Below, one piece after another: positions 1 to 9,924 of a stretch of DNA of 64,000 nucleotides. Where the stretch lies: NCBI GenBank assembly GCA_947589085.1, contig CANPZD010000001.1:62001-126000 (forward strand), read 5' to 3'. This DNA comes from an uncultured Clostridia bacterium. Lineage in GTDB: Bacteria > Bacillota > Clostridia > Christensenellales > Borkfalkiaceae. Below the pieces are notes generated by a model. It searched no databases and was not told the origin of the DNA. It saw nothing but the letters and a program-made list of their open reading frames with translations. The position numbers and the translations under genes are program-made. The stretch's first letter is position 1. Every line of letters begins with the position of its first letter.

Positions 1-3000
1 GCTTCCTCGGCCTCGGGATCGCGATCGGCGACGCTTCGAAGCCTTCCGTGAAGGCGGATTTCAACACCGCCGTCTATTACGACGAGATCCCGACGCTCAC
101 GGGCGAATTTTACCGGCTGATGGATTTCGTCGAGCTTCTCGGCTATGCGGGCGACGCGATCGCCCTCGTCGCGGAACCCAATCTCACCGCAAAGGTGGGA
201 GGGACCGTCCTGTCGACGAATCTCGCAATGTACCCGAACGACGGACTTATCTATCAGATTTCGGGCGACATGGAGTACCGTTCCGGCGGCACGTTCCCGA
301 TCCGCCTCGATATGGATCAAAATGTCGTCGAGGTGAGCGCCGATCTCTTCGTGCACTTCAAGCTTCTGATCGAGGCGGGCACGCAAAAGACCATGGTGAA
401 CGACGTTCTGACGGATACGACGCCCAAGAACATCTATCTCGATATCTTCATCACCGACTGCGACCTTTCGGGAGAACAGAACGGGGAGCTTGACTTCTTC
501 GTTACGATTTCCGAAGTGGGAGAGGGGAATGTCGGCTACGATCCGCTCAAGCTCTATGCGCCGGCCAAGGAGATCCTGACCATTCTCTCGGGTGCGGCCT
601 CGATCCTCGGACTGGACAGCGTGACGTATCTCAACGAATATCTCATCGCGCCGCTGCTCGACGGCGATATGGTCGCCCGTTTCAGGGGACTGGGCGCGAG
701 CCTTGTGCCGACCATCCTCGATCTGCTCATCAAAGACGAGGATCCCGCGGAGAACGTCGGCAAGATCGCGAACGGCATTGAGATCCCCGCGGAGGCTTTC
801 GGTTTGAAATTCGGCGACGTGCAGCTTCGCTTTTCGTCCGAACAGGACGGCGACGCTTCTTTCCTCGCCGCGCTCGGCGTGACGACCTCCAAGGAAGAGG
901 CGGAGGGCGAAAAGACGTACACCAAGACGACCGATCTCGCCTTCCGTTTCTCGCGCGTTGACTCCGGGGAGAAGAAACCCGCGGATCTTACGGGATTCTT
1001 CGATATCGAAGGCGTCGACGAGCTTCTCATCGCGCTCGGCAGAACGGCGACCCACCTTGCGACGGAAGATGAGGTGATAGCGGGCATCGCCCAAGAAGGG
1101 GAGTACGTTCGCAACGACGTGTTCTTCATCGACGGGAAACTGCACCTTGACCTCTCGATCATCGGCATCAATCTCGAGACGATCGAGATCAACGTGGAAG
1201 GCCTCACCGTCAATTTCGACGCCCATAACAAGATCAGCCTGAACGCGAAGCTCTCCTATCAGGGCGTCCACAATGCTCTGGCGGGGCTTGTCGGAAGCAG
1301 CGATATCATTTTGGGCGATACGACGCTCGATCTTACCATCAAGGGCGATATGATGTATTTGCGCCGCACGCAAAAGACCCGCTTCGACGGAAGTACGGAG
1401 AAGGATCTCACGGTGCCCGAAGTCATCTACCGTGCCTTCCCGCTCAAAAACTTCATGAAGGACACTGCGACCATGATGAATCACCTGTGCTTCATGTTCA
1501 ATCTGAGCGAAGCGCTCGTTACGCGTATCATGGAGTTGGTCGGCACGGGCGGTTCGACCCCCGCGGAGAAACCCACCGATCTCGGCGGCCTCCTCGATCG
1601 ATATATCACGAGTTGCACCTATACGCCGCAGGCGCCTACCGACGGCCTTGCCAACCTCATCTACACCCTCGTTTTGAACGGCGCGGGCCTCACGAACAGC
1701 GACAGTTTCGGCGATATTTCCGTTATCCTCGGCGTACAGAAAGGCGTATTGCGCAGTATCGAGATCCCGACGTTCTCCATTGCGAGCGTCGTCAAGATCA
1801 ATGCCAGCCTTGCGCTCCGCAATCCCGAATATGTCTTTGATGACGGCAGCTACGACACGACGGAGAGTATCGCCGACATTCTCGAACAAGCGATGGCGAA
1901 CAAGCTCAAATCGGTCGATTGGCTCGCAACGGCTTATCTCGAAGGACAGCTCGCCAATGTAACCTACGTCCTCGGCGGCGAGGAGATCGGGCACCAGCAG
2001 ATCGTGTTCGACCCTACCACCAAAGAGCTGTATGCCAACTTCTCCTATCCGTCCATCAAGAACTTCCTCGATAAAAATCCGCAGTTCGCGCAGGACGGCT
2101 ATACCTACGAATGGGAGAGGTACGATCCGGCGAACTTCAAGTCGGAGATGACCCTGTATGCAAGGCCGAAAGCCAACGTCTACGATCTGATCTTCATCAT
2201 CGAGCAGGCGGACGCCGAAAAGTACGGGGCTACCGCGGAGCAGCTTGCAGCAGCGGGCTATACATGGGATGCGTCGCGGAACGCTTACATCAAACTGTTC
2301 CGCTGGACGTACGATCCCGAAAACTATATCGAACTTCCCTATGTGACGACGGCCGCGGGGCGCATTATCGGCTTCCTTTGCCCCAACGGGAATCTCCATA
2401 ACGAGGACCACCGCGGGCTTGACTTCTACGACCAGTCCACCGTCGAATACAAGGCGAAATGGAACTATATTGACTACACCGTGACTTTCGATCTCGACAA
2501 CGGGCAGCCTTCCGTGAAACAGACGGGGCACTATGGCGATGCGGTGAACTATCCCGACGCGCCTACCCGCGAAGGCTACACCTTTGCAGGCTGGGATAAG
2601 ACACTGAGCGAGATCAAGGGCAACGAGACCGTCAAGGCAACATGGACTCCTTGCACCTATAAGGTCAAACTCGTCAGCGAGTATCCCATCACATGGACGG
2701 GTTTGAAATTTGTCGAAGAGGACGGCAGGTTCGTCGCGACGATCATGTTTACCTATGATAGCGACGTCGAGCTTCCCAAGAATATCGAATATAATTCCGA
2801 TACCGCGGGCGCAGTCATTCTCAAGGGCTTTATGAAAGACGGCGTGCTCTACTCCGAGTATCTGCCCAACGTTACGGACGAGGCGACCTTTACCGCAGTC
2901 TGGGACGAACGCGGTTTCAAGATCGAGTTCACCGACGAAAGCGGCAACGTCTATGCGACCCGTTATAAGCGCGCGGGCGAAAGCTTCACGCAAAGCGAAC

Positions 3001-5321
3001 TTCCCGATCTCGGCAAGTTGCGCCGAAACGGCTACACCGCCCAATGGGCTATCGATATCGATTCCTTTAAGGCGAGCGAAGATTGCACGATTTCCGTCAA
3101 ATACACGGGCATTACCTACTATATCCATGAATACAGCCTGAAGCGCGTCAACGGATTCGAGGAAATCAAGGGCGACTTCGATTCAGAAGGCATTCAAGGG
3201 ACTTCCTATTGGAGAAAGACGTATGCCTATGTGTATGGCGGCACGCCGCACCCGCTCACCCTCGGCGTGAGCGAGGACGTGCGCGGATTTGATTTCGACG
3301 GCTACTACACCGAACGCTTCGGGCAGGGCACCAAGATCGACCCCGCCGTCATCAACGATGAGATGATCGAAAAGATCTTCAATTTCAGAGTGGGCGACAG
3401 CGAAAACTTCTACGAGCAGAACGTCCTCTTCGCGAATTGGATCGATAACTCCGTCGAGGTCCACCTGTACAGCGACTTTGATTTCACGGGCAGAACGGGA
3501 CACGATATCGACGGGTACTACAAGTCCGTCAAAAAGATGGAAGGGGATTACGATATCTCCGAAGAGACGCTTTCTCTCATCGGCCGTTCCGACCTTCGCC
3601 GCCTCGGCTGGTGGTATCAGGACGACGCGGGGAATTGGTCGGCGATCGTCGATGTTGAAAGATTCCGCAACACCGATCTCAAGACGCAGGCGACTGTCAA
3701 GATCTTCGCCATGTGGATCGAAGATATCGATATAACGATCACGAGCTTCAGCACGAGCAGTTTGCTCGGCGGCGCACAGTACAACATCGGAGGCACGCTC
3801 ACGGGCGGTCTTCCCAGCGGTGTGAACAGCGCCAATATCTATGGAGCGGTCAAGATGGCTCCCACGACCACGGGCTACTACGTGCTGTTCAACAAAGACG
3901 GCAGCACGAGCGACACTCCCGGCGGCAAGCGGGATATCACCGTTACGCGCGATCCCGAAAGTAACGTGGGCACCTTCCAACAGACGGGCATGAACAGCGG
4001 CACGTTCGGCGCGTTCGTGTGGACGGAGCGCGCTTCGTACGGCGGCGTAATCATGCGCATGGAATTTACATATGGGTCCGATTCCATCGTGTTCTACGGC
4101 GGCAACGTCGTCTCGATGGAAACCTTCACCGTCACCTATCATAAGGAAGGCGGCGAAGTCGTAGGGCAAGTCGAAGGGGTACGCACAGGTTATACCGGTA
4201 AATATAATTTGAGCGCCTTCTCCGATTGGGGAGTTACGGCCGCCGACCTTGCCTTCGACAACCGTACGTATGCCGACGAACTTGCCGCGGCGAACAACAT
4301 CGCCTGCCCGCAGGACGGCAGCAGACAGAACGAGGGGGTTTACGAATGGCCGCACAGAGCGATCACGGGCAATGCGGATATCTATCCTTCCTTTGTGCTC
4401 GATCCCGTGACCGTCGTGTTCACGAGTAACTTCAAGTTCTCCAACGCATGGAGGGCAAGCGTAGACGGCAAGACGTTCACCTATACGACGAAGATGCGCC
4501 CGAATTCCACGATCGAGTTTATCGCGAACGGCGTAGTGTTCCAAAGCTATACGGTCGCGGAGGGGAAGCAGAGCCAGACTTTTGCAGTTCCCACCGATCT
4601 TCCTTTGGCGGCGGAAGTGCGCAAGGGTTATTGGACGGAGGAATCGGCAGTCATCGGCGAGTACGGCGCAACGTTCATCGTGCAGTACAGCCCGGATACC
4701 ATCGTCTATTACAGCGAACTTGGCTTTAATGTCACCGCCGGCGGCGGGACCTACGGGCTTGATGCAAAGACGGAATATTCCTTCGAATATTCGAGCGAAC
4801 ACACCTTGATCGTCCCGGACAACAACGCAACGACGATCGACGGCGTCACGTATCGCTTCCTCGGCTGGTACACGAAAGTCAACGGTGTTTGGTCGAAGCT
4901 GGGCGACACTATCTCCATCACGGCATCCGAAGAACCGACTTACGCGTACGCATTGTGGATGAGCGAATTTACAGTGACGGTTACGCAGGCTACCGCGAAA
5001 TATAATTGGAATGTCAGTTACGATTACACGATCGCCGCGTCCGTCAGCGGCGGAGAGCTCGTCGGCGCCTTTGCAAACGAAGGAGTTTCGGTCAAGACGA
5101 CGTATCGTTTCTATGCCAACAACAATGCCGAATACGAAGCAGGCACGTCGAACGGAGGGCATACCTATAACGACTACAGGACTTCGGACAGCGTGAGCTT
5201 TAATATTCGCAACATTGCGGGGCAGAACAAGAAACAGGGGCATGCCGTCGTGACGGTGGAGTACACCTATCAAGGAATTACGATTTCCACAGGCGAAGTG
5301 CATGCAGTCAAATCGATCTAA
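1..5321 (+). CDS. Large extracellular protein with InlB/Listeria-Bacteroides-type repeats (5' end outside window)
   Basis: Frame is open from base 3 of the window. It contains the InlB B-repeat-like segment YTVTFDLDNGQPSVKQTGHYGDAVNYPDAPTREGYTFAGWDKTL..VKATW and several related Y..GW/ATW modules. No LPXTG or other C-terminal anchor is visible. Confidence 0.8.
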   Translation, partial: FLGLGIAIGDASKPSVKADFNTAVYYDEIPTLTGEFYRLMDFVELLGYAGDAIALVAEPNLTAKVGGTVLSTNLAMYPNDGLIYQISGDMEYRSGGTFPIRLDMDQNVVEVSADLFVHFKLLIEAGTQKTMVNDVLTDTTPKNIYLDIFITDCDLSGEQNGELDFFVTISEVGEGNVGYDPLKLYAPAKEILTILSGAASILGLDSVTYLNEYLIAPLLDGDMVARFRGLGASLVPTILDLLIKDEDPAENVGKIANGIEIPAEAFGLKFGDVQLRFSSEQDGDASFLAALGVTTSKEEAEGEKTYTKTTDLAFRFSRVDSGEKKPADLTGFFDIEGVDELLIALGRTATHLATEDEVIAGIAQEGEYVRNDVFFIDGKLHLDLSIIGINLETIEINVEGLTVNFDAHNKISLNAKLSYQGVHNALAGLVGSSDIILGDTTLDLTIKGDMMYLRRTQKTRFDGSTEKDLTVPEVIYRAFPLKNFMKDTATMMNHLCFMFNLSEALVTRIMELVGTGGSTPAEKPTDLGGLLDRYITSCTYTPQAPTDGLANLIYTLVLNGAGLTNSDSFGDISVILGVQKGVLRSIEIPTFSIASVVKINASLALRNPEYVFDDGSYDTTESIADILEQAMANKLKSVDWLATAYLEGQLANVTYVLGGEEIGHQQIVFDPTTKELYANFSYPSIKNFLDKNPQFAQDGYTYEWERYDPANFKSEMTLYARPKANVYDLIFIIEQADAEKYGATAEQLAAAGYTWDASRNAYIKLFRWTYDPENYIELPYVTTAAGRIIGFLCPNGNLHNEDHRGLDFYDQSTVEYKAKWNYIDYTVTFDLDNGQPSVKQTGHYGDAVNYPDAPTREGYTFAGWDKTLSEIKGNETVKATWTPCTYKVKLVSEYPITWTGLKFVEEDGRFVATIMFTYDSDVELPKNIEYNSDTAGAVILKGFMKDGVLYSEYLPNVTDEATFTAVWDERGFKIEFTDESGNVYATRYKRAGESFTQSELPDLGKLRRNGYTAQWAIDIDSFKASEDCTISVKYTGITYYIHEYSLKRVNGFEEIKGDFDSEGIQGTSYWRKTYAYVYGGTPHPLTLGVSEDVRGFDFDGYYTERFGQGTKIDPAVINDEMIEKIFNFRVGDSENFYEQNVLFANWIDNSVEVHLYSDFDFTGRTGHDIDGYYKSVKKMEGDYDISEETLSLIGRSDLRRLGWWYQDDAGNWSAIVDVERFRNTDLKTQATVKIFAMWIEDIDITITSFSTSSLLGGAQYNIGGTLTGGLPSGVNSANIYGAVKMAPTTTGYYVLFNKDGSTSDTPGGKRDITVTRDPESNVGTFQQTGMNSGTFGAFVWTERASYGGVIMRMEFTYGSDSIVFYGGNVVSMETFTVTYHKEGGEVVGQVEGVRTGYTGKYNLSAFSDWGVTAADLAFDNRTYADELAAANNIACPQDGSRQNEGVYEWPHRAITGNADIYPSFVLDPVTVVFTSNFKFSNAWRASVDGKTFTYTTKMRPNSTIEFIANGVVFQSYTVAEGKQSQTFAVPTDLPLAAEVRKGYWTEESAVIGEYGATFIVQYSPDTIVYYSELGFNVTAGGGTYGLDAKTEYSFEYSSEHTLIVPDNNATTIDGVTYRFLGWYTKVNGVWSKLGDTISITASEEPTYAYALWMSEFTVTVTQATAKYNWNVSYDYTIAASVSGGELVGAFANEGVSVKTTYRFYANNNAEYEAGTSNGGHTYNDYRTSDSVSFNIRNIAGQNKKQGHAVVTVEYTYQGITISTGEVHAVKSI

Positions 5322-5364
5322 AAAAGTAAGCGCGGGGCTTTTCGCCCCGCGCTTATACTTTTTT
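5321..5364 (+). terminator. Intrinsic terminator after the surface protein
   Basis: aagtaagcgcggggc-ttttc-gccccgcgcttatactttttt GC-rich hairpin plus T tract. Confidence 0.85.
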
Positions 5365-5502
5365 CTTTGCTTGCGTGGAACTTGATGCAAACGGTTTACT
5401 GTTCTTGCTTTTTTGCCGATTTTGTGCTATACTGCAACGGAACACTGAAAATTGCTATCGATCAGTGAAGGAAGAGGAGAACAAGGCAAAAATTAAAAAG
5501 CT

Positions 5503-5610
5503 GTGAGAATCATCGCAATCGTTTTCGCCATTGTGCTTGCGATTGGGGCAGCACCGTTCTTTTTTCCCGCGCGGCTGATCGCGCGGCCCGAGGCGCCTAT
5601 TTTTAGTTGA
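5503..5610 (+). pseudogene. Truncated membrane/secreted protein N-terminus (35 aa)
   Basis: GTG-start ORF VRIIAIVFAIVLAIGAAPFFFPARLIARPEAPIFS* reads as a signal/TM segment and stops where GC-rich sequence switches to AT-rich. A TTGCTT-N17-TATACT promoter lies upstream. Confidence 0.5.
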
Positions 5611-5673
5611 TTAATAAAAATTGTCCTAAATTTAATAATTAAATATCATTGAATTAAAGATAAGGAATATACC

Positions 5674-8658
5674 ATGACCGCTATTCAAAAGATAATTTCA
5701 TATTTTCGCAATAAGAAGATAGCGAAGAAACTTAACTCGCAAATTCAGTGTTGGACAACGCAATTACGCATTTTTGAAATCATTAATTTGGAACAGATGA
5801 TTTTGGATGCAGTTGAAAGTTTGCGTAATCATGATCGATATTCTGCGTTGGTTTGTTCTTTTGATAAGCATTTAAAAGAAGTAGCAGAACATAACAAGAA
5901 AGTGAGTGTTCTGCAAAATTCCTTTAATGATATTTTAAGGAATCATCCCATTAAAACAATTTTGAATAAAATCGATGAATATAGTTTTTCGCTATTGCAG
6001 CAATTTAATAAAACCGCGCTATTGATCGGAGAATATACAATTCCCGATTCTTTTACAGAGAAAAAAAATTATCTTACATATATGCGCGATATAGGAGAAA
6101 TCATTGAAGATTATCCTAAAGTCGTTGAACAATTCAGTTTAATAAGGGATTTTGATGCAATTTCATATTCATTAGGCGATGAGTACATCGACGACGAAAC
6201 GGCAGAAAAAATTTTTGCTCCTGCGCGTACTTTGCTCGATAAGATCAAAACATTCGGATCAAAGTATTATTCTATTCCAAAGCTGGATGAAAAAATTATC
6301 GAGCGCCATAATGAACAATTCATACGCAATCATTTGAAAGATAAAATTTTTGACGATATAAACGGAAAAAGTTTAGATGTAGAACAACGCCGTGCAATTC
6401 TATGCGACTCAAAATCCAATTTAACAATAGCGGGCGCCGGAGCAGGCAAAACCTTAACCATTTGCGGGAAAGTAAAATGGTTGATAGAAACGGGGAAAGC
6501 AAATGAAAACGAGATCCTGCTGCTTTCTTATTCCAAGGCATCAGCTGATGATTTGGCAGAAAAAGTTGCAAGAATGCAATTGGATTTAAAAGTTAAAACT
6601 TTTCACTCATTTGGTTTGGAAGTGCTCACCAGGGCAAATGGGTTCAAGAAGGCAATTGAATCCCAATTTAATGTATATATAAAAAAGTTTTTTGATGAAG
6701 AGATGCAAAATAATCCTCGCCTTGTCGAGCTGGTTTTTCGCTTTTTTTCTTATTACCTTTATTCCGATACTGATGAAACGAAATATGCTACAGAAGGGGA
6801 AAAATTCGAAAATCTTAAAACTTTGGATTACCGCACTCTTAAAGACCGATTAAAAATGCTGAGTAATCATATAGATCAATTCGAAACCATTCAAAAAGAA
6901 TATGTAAAAAGTTACGAAGAATTGGTTTTGGCAAATTTTCTATTTGCAAATGGAATTGCTTATGAATATGAACGAGCTTATGAAGTGGATACGGCTACCT
7001 TGGACAAGCGACAGTATACACCGGATTTTTATTTGACCGATTACCATATTTACTTAGAACATTATGGTGTAGATGAAAATTGGAATACGCCGCAGTATAC
7101 GAAAGCGGAAGAAAAGAACTACCTTGAGAGTATCCAATGGAAAAGAAAAATTCACGAGCAAAATCATACAGTATGTATCGAAACTTATTCATATGAATTT
7201 AAGAACGGCCAAATCTTTAAGAATCTACAACAACGCTTAATCAATAGAGGGGTCAAATTCAAACCTTTGTCCCGCCAGGAAATAATGGATGCGTTCCATT
7301 CCATTTATATGGGACAAGAATTTACTTCTTTGTTCAACTTGATATCGACGTTTATTAATCTATATAAAGCACAATATTCAAACGAAAATGGCTTTCAGAT
7401 TTTGCGAGAACGAAAATTTTCAACGCAATATAATTATGCGCGTGCAATGGCATTCCTCGATATCTGCCAAGCGATTTATGAATATTATATCAAAACTTTA
7501 CGTGCAGAACATAAAATCGATTTTGACGACATGATTTTACAGGCAATTGACGCTTTAAAAGGATTGCCAAACTATAAATACAAATACGTTATTGTAGACG
7601 AATTTCAAGACATATCTCAAAGCAGAACGAAGCTACTAAAAGGAATTTTGTTGCATGGCAATTCAAAACTTTTTGCCGTAGGAGATGATTGGCAGGCTAT
7701 TTATCGTTTCGCCGGTTGTGATATTGGAGTTTTTTTGCATTTCAAAGATTATTTTGAGGGCGCAAGGCTGAATTATATAACTACTACTCACCGGAATTCT
7801 GCGGAATTGCAAGAAATCGTGGAGCCGTTCATTACCGCCAATCCGGAACAATTTGTTAAACATATTCAGTCAATAAAACATGAGAAAATGCCGGTAAGGA
7901 TCATTTACCACGACAACGATCGTCGTTATGCGTTTGTAAAAGCTTTACGGATTATAAATAAAATTGATTCGCAAGCGACGGTGTTGGTATTGGGTAGAAA
8001 TCGTCATGATATTGACTGTATTCTCGATCATAACATAAGACTGGATAAAGAGGGGAAGTTATATTGCAATCAATTCGGAGAAATGAAGATCACTTATAAG
8101 ACGGTACATCAGTCCAAAGGATTAGAAGCTGATTATGTTATTCTTATCAGTGGCGAAAATGCCAGGAACGGATTCCCGAATAAAATGGAAGATGATTGTT
8201 TGTTGGATATGGTACTTGGAAGTAAAAGTAGTTATGAGTTTGCAGAAGAGCGGCGTTTGTTTTATGTCGCTTTGACTCGTACGCGTAACATTGTTTTTAT
8301 TTTGTGCGATATGCAACGCCCGTCCGTTTTTATAACAGAAATAGAATCAAAAGTCAAGAACGAAAATTCGGAATCGCTTTCACGAGATAAAACGAATGAT
8401 CTTTTATGTCCTAAATGCAAATCGGGTAAACTTTTATTGCGTAAAAAGAATATCGACGAATCACAATTTTACGGTTGTTCCAACTATCCTTATTGTCAGT
8501 ATTCTATAAGCGATCTGAAAGCCGTATCAAGGAATAATCGTTGCCCTGATTGTGGTGATTTTTTGGTAATCAGAAAAGGAAGATATGGGAATTTTATCGG
8601 TTGTCACAATTATCCATACTGCAGGTTCACAAGAAAACTTAACGAGTATTCTAAATAA
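5674..8658 (+). CDS. UvrD/Rep-family superfamily 1 helicase with nuclease-like insert and C-terminal topoisomerase-type zinc ribbons
   Basis: Walker A GAGAGKT, DEFQD Walker B, QAIYRFAG, QSKGLEADYV and ALTRTR motifs. Internal YEELVLANFLF...YTPDFYL...IYLEHYG resembles a restriction-endonuclease-like fold. Two CPxC...GCxxYPxC zinc ribbons at the C-terminus. Confidence 0.9.
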   Translation: MTAIQKIISYFRNKKIAKKLNSQIQCWTTQLRIFEIINLEQMILDAVESLRNHDRYSALVCSFDKHLKEVAEHNKKVSVLQNSFNDILRNHPIKTILNKIDEYSFSLLQQFNKTALLIGEYTIPDSFTEKKNYLTYMRDIGEIIEDYPKVVEQFSLIRDFDAISYSLGDEYIDDETAEKIFAPARTLLDKIKTFGSKYYSIPKLDEKIIERHNEQFIRNHLKDKIFDDINGKSLDVEQRRAILCDSKSNLTIAGAGAGKTLTICGKVKWLIETGKANENEILLLSYSKASADDLAEKVARMQLDLKVKTFHSFGLEVLTRANGFKKAIESQFNVYIKKFFDEEMQNNPRLVELVFRFFSYYLYSDTDETKYATEGEKFENLKTLDYRTLKDRLKMLSNHIDQFETIQKEYVKSYEELVLANFLFANGIAYEYERAYEVDTATLDKRQYTPDFYLTDYHIYLEHYGVDENWNTPQYTKAEEKNYLESIQWKRKIHEQNHTVCIETYSYEFKNGQIFKNLQQRLINRGVKFKPLSRQEIMDAFHSIYMGQEFTSLFNLISTFINLYKAQYSNENGFQILRERKFSTQYNYARAMAFLDICQAIYEYYIKTLRAEHKIDFDDMILQAIDALKGLPNYKYKYVIVDEFQDISQSRTKLLKGILLHGNSKLFAVGDDWQAIYRFAGCDIGVFLHFKDYFEGARLNYITTTHRNSAELQEIVEPFITANPEQFVKHIQSIKHEKMPVRIIYHDNDRRYAFVKALRIINKIDSQATVLVLGRNRHDIDCILDHNIRLDKEGKLYCNQFGEMKITYKTVHQSKGLEADYVILISGENARNGFPNKMEDDCLLDMVLGSKSSYEFAEERRLFYVALTRTRNIVFILCDMQRPSVFITEIESKVKNENSESLSRDKTNDLLCPKCKSGKLLLRKKNIDESQFYGCSNYPYCQYSISDLKAVSRNNRCPDCGDFLVIRKGRYGNFIGCHNYPYCRFTRKLNEYSK

Positions 8659-8683
8659 TAGTGTCTCTCGGCTTTTATAACAC

Positions 8684-8730
8684 AAAGGAAAAGAGAGGAT
8701 TGTATCCTCTCTTTTCCTTTGGAGCTGATG
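8684..8730. repeat. Direct repeat copy A of tRNA-Thr 3' end plus terminator hairpin
   Basis: aaaggaaaagagaggattgtatcctctcttttcctttggagctgatg; 46/47 identical to 8848-8894. Confidence 0.85.
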
Positions 8731-8760
8731 CCCCGCCCGCATGTTCTGTTATGTTCCAAG

Positions 8761-8788
8761 GGCGGCACAAGCGCGTAGCGCGAAGTAG
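8761..8788. repeat. Small dispersed repeat (GGCGGCACRAGCGCGKAGCGCGAAGTAG)
   Basis: 26/28 identical to 35697-35724; a variant copy lies at about 9026-9058. Confidence 0.7.
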
Positions 8789-8847
8789 CGGACTCGGACC
8801 GCCGACCTCGTCTCGTCGCCGCACGTCCGCCCATATAAATCATTTCC

Positions 8848-8883
8848 AAAGGAAAAGAGAGGAGTGTATCCTCTCTTTTCCTT
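8848..8883 (-). terminator. Terminator hairpin of tRNA-Thr, also facing the helicase gene
   Basis: Perfect inverted repeat tccaaaggaaaagagagga/tcctctcttttcctttgga. Confidence 0.7.
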
Positions 8884-8959
<76 letters not shown>

Positions 8960-9104
8960 ATATTATGTTTAACAAATTGCAATTTATGTGCGAACCTGCT
9001 GCCCGCGCGCACGATTCTCTACGAAGCGCGGCACGAGCGGACTCTGTCCGCGAAGTAGCTACACCTTCTTATTTACGAATTGCAATGATCTTATTTAGTA
9101 TAGT

Positions 9105-9145
9105 AAAAACCGCGCCGTTCGTCAAGCGATAACGCGCGGTTTTTC
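9105..9145 (-). terminator. Intrinsic terminator downstream of dapB
   Basis: aaaaaccgcgccgttcgtcaagcgataacgcgcggttttt inverted repeat. Confidence 0.75.
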
Positions 9146-9168
9146 AAAATTACCGAGGAAAATTTGGG

Positions 9169-9924
9169 TCACGATCCGATCTCTGCAAGCAAGTCGTCCA
9201 TTCCGTACAGACCCGCCGGTTTGCCGAGAAGCCATGCGGCCGCCTTCAGGGCGCCGTTTGCGAACACCTTTCTCGAGCGCGCCGAATGCGAAAGCGTCAC
9301 GATCTCATCTTCGCCGTAGAATCCGACTTCGTGTTCTCCGACGACGGTTCCGCCGCGCACGGCGTGAATGCCGATTTCATCGTTTTCACGCGCTCCGACC
9401 ATACCATGTCTGCCGTATACGGCTTTGATTTCATCCTGTCGAGCCGATTTCACGCTCTCTGCGAGCATGAGCGCGGTTCCGGAAGGGGCGTCTTTTTTCT
9501 GATTATGATGCCGTTCCACGATCTCAACGTCGAAGTCCGCGCCCAATACCGCCGCCGCTTTTTTCACAAGGATCTGCAACAGGTTGATCCCGAGAGAGAG
9601 GTTGCCCGTTTGAAAGATCGGAATGCGCTGCGCAAATTCTTTTACGAGCGCTTGATCCTCTGCGGAATAGCCGGTCGCGCCCAAAACCGCGGGCAGATTG
9701 TGTGCAGCCGCAAAGTCGAGCCGTTCTTTCAGACCTGCGGCGGATGAGAAATCGATGAGGATCTCCGCCTGTTCCGTTACGCCGTCAAACGAAGCGTAAA
9801 CGGGGTATGGGGCGGGTTTCGGAAAAAGATCCACCCCGCAGACGATTTCTTCGCCGCGTTCAGCGGCGAGCGCGCTCACCGCAGTTCCCATTTTTCCGCA
9901 CGCGCCGCACAGCAGAATTTTCAT
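9169..9924 (-). CDS. dapB: 4-hydroxy-tetrahydrodipicolinate reductase
   Basis: MKILLCGACGKMGTAVSALAA, EIVERHHNQKKDAPSGTALMLAE; the ORF track's 436-aa version is over-extended. Confidence 0.95.
   Translation of the reverse strand: MKILLCGACGKMGTAVSALAAERGEEIVCGVDLFPKPAPYPVYASFDGVTEQAEILIDFSSAAGLKERLDFAAAHNLPAVLGATGYSAEDQALVKEFAQRIPIFQTGNLSLGINLLQILVKKAAAVLGADFDVEIVERHHNQKKDAPSGTALMLAESVKSARQDEIKAVYGRHGMVGARENDEIGIHAVRGGTVVGEHEVGFYGEDEIVTLSHSARSRKVFANGALKAAAWLLGKPAGLYGMDDLLAEIGS

Noticed and set aside
3183-5390. 735-aa minus-strand ORF opposite the surface protein
   Set aside because: Antisense shadow ORF with low-complexity R/H/V-rich translation; the plus frame has recognisable domains.
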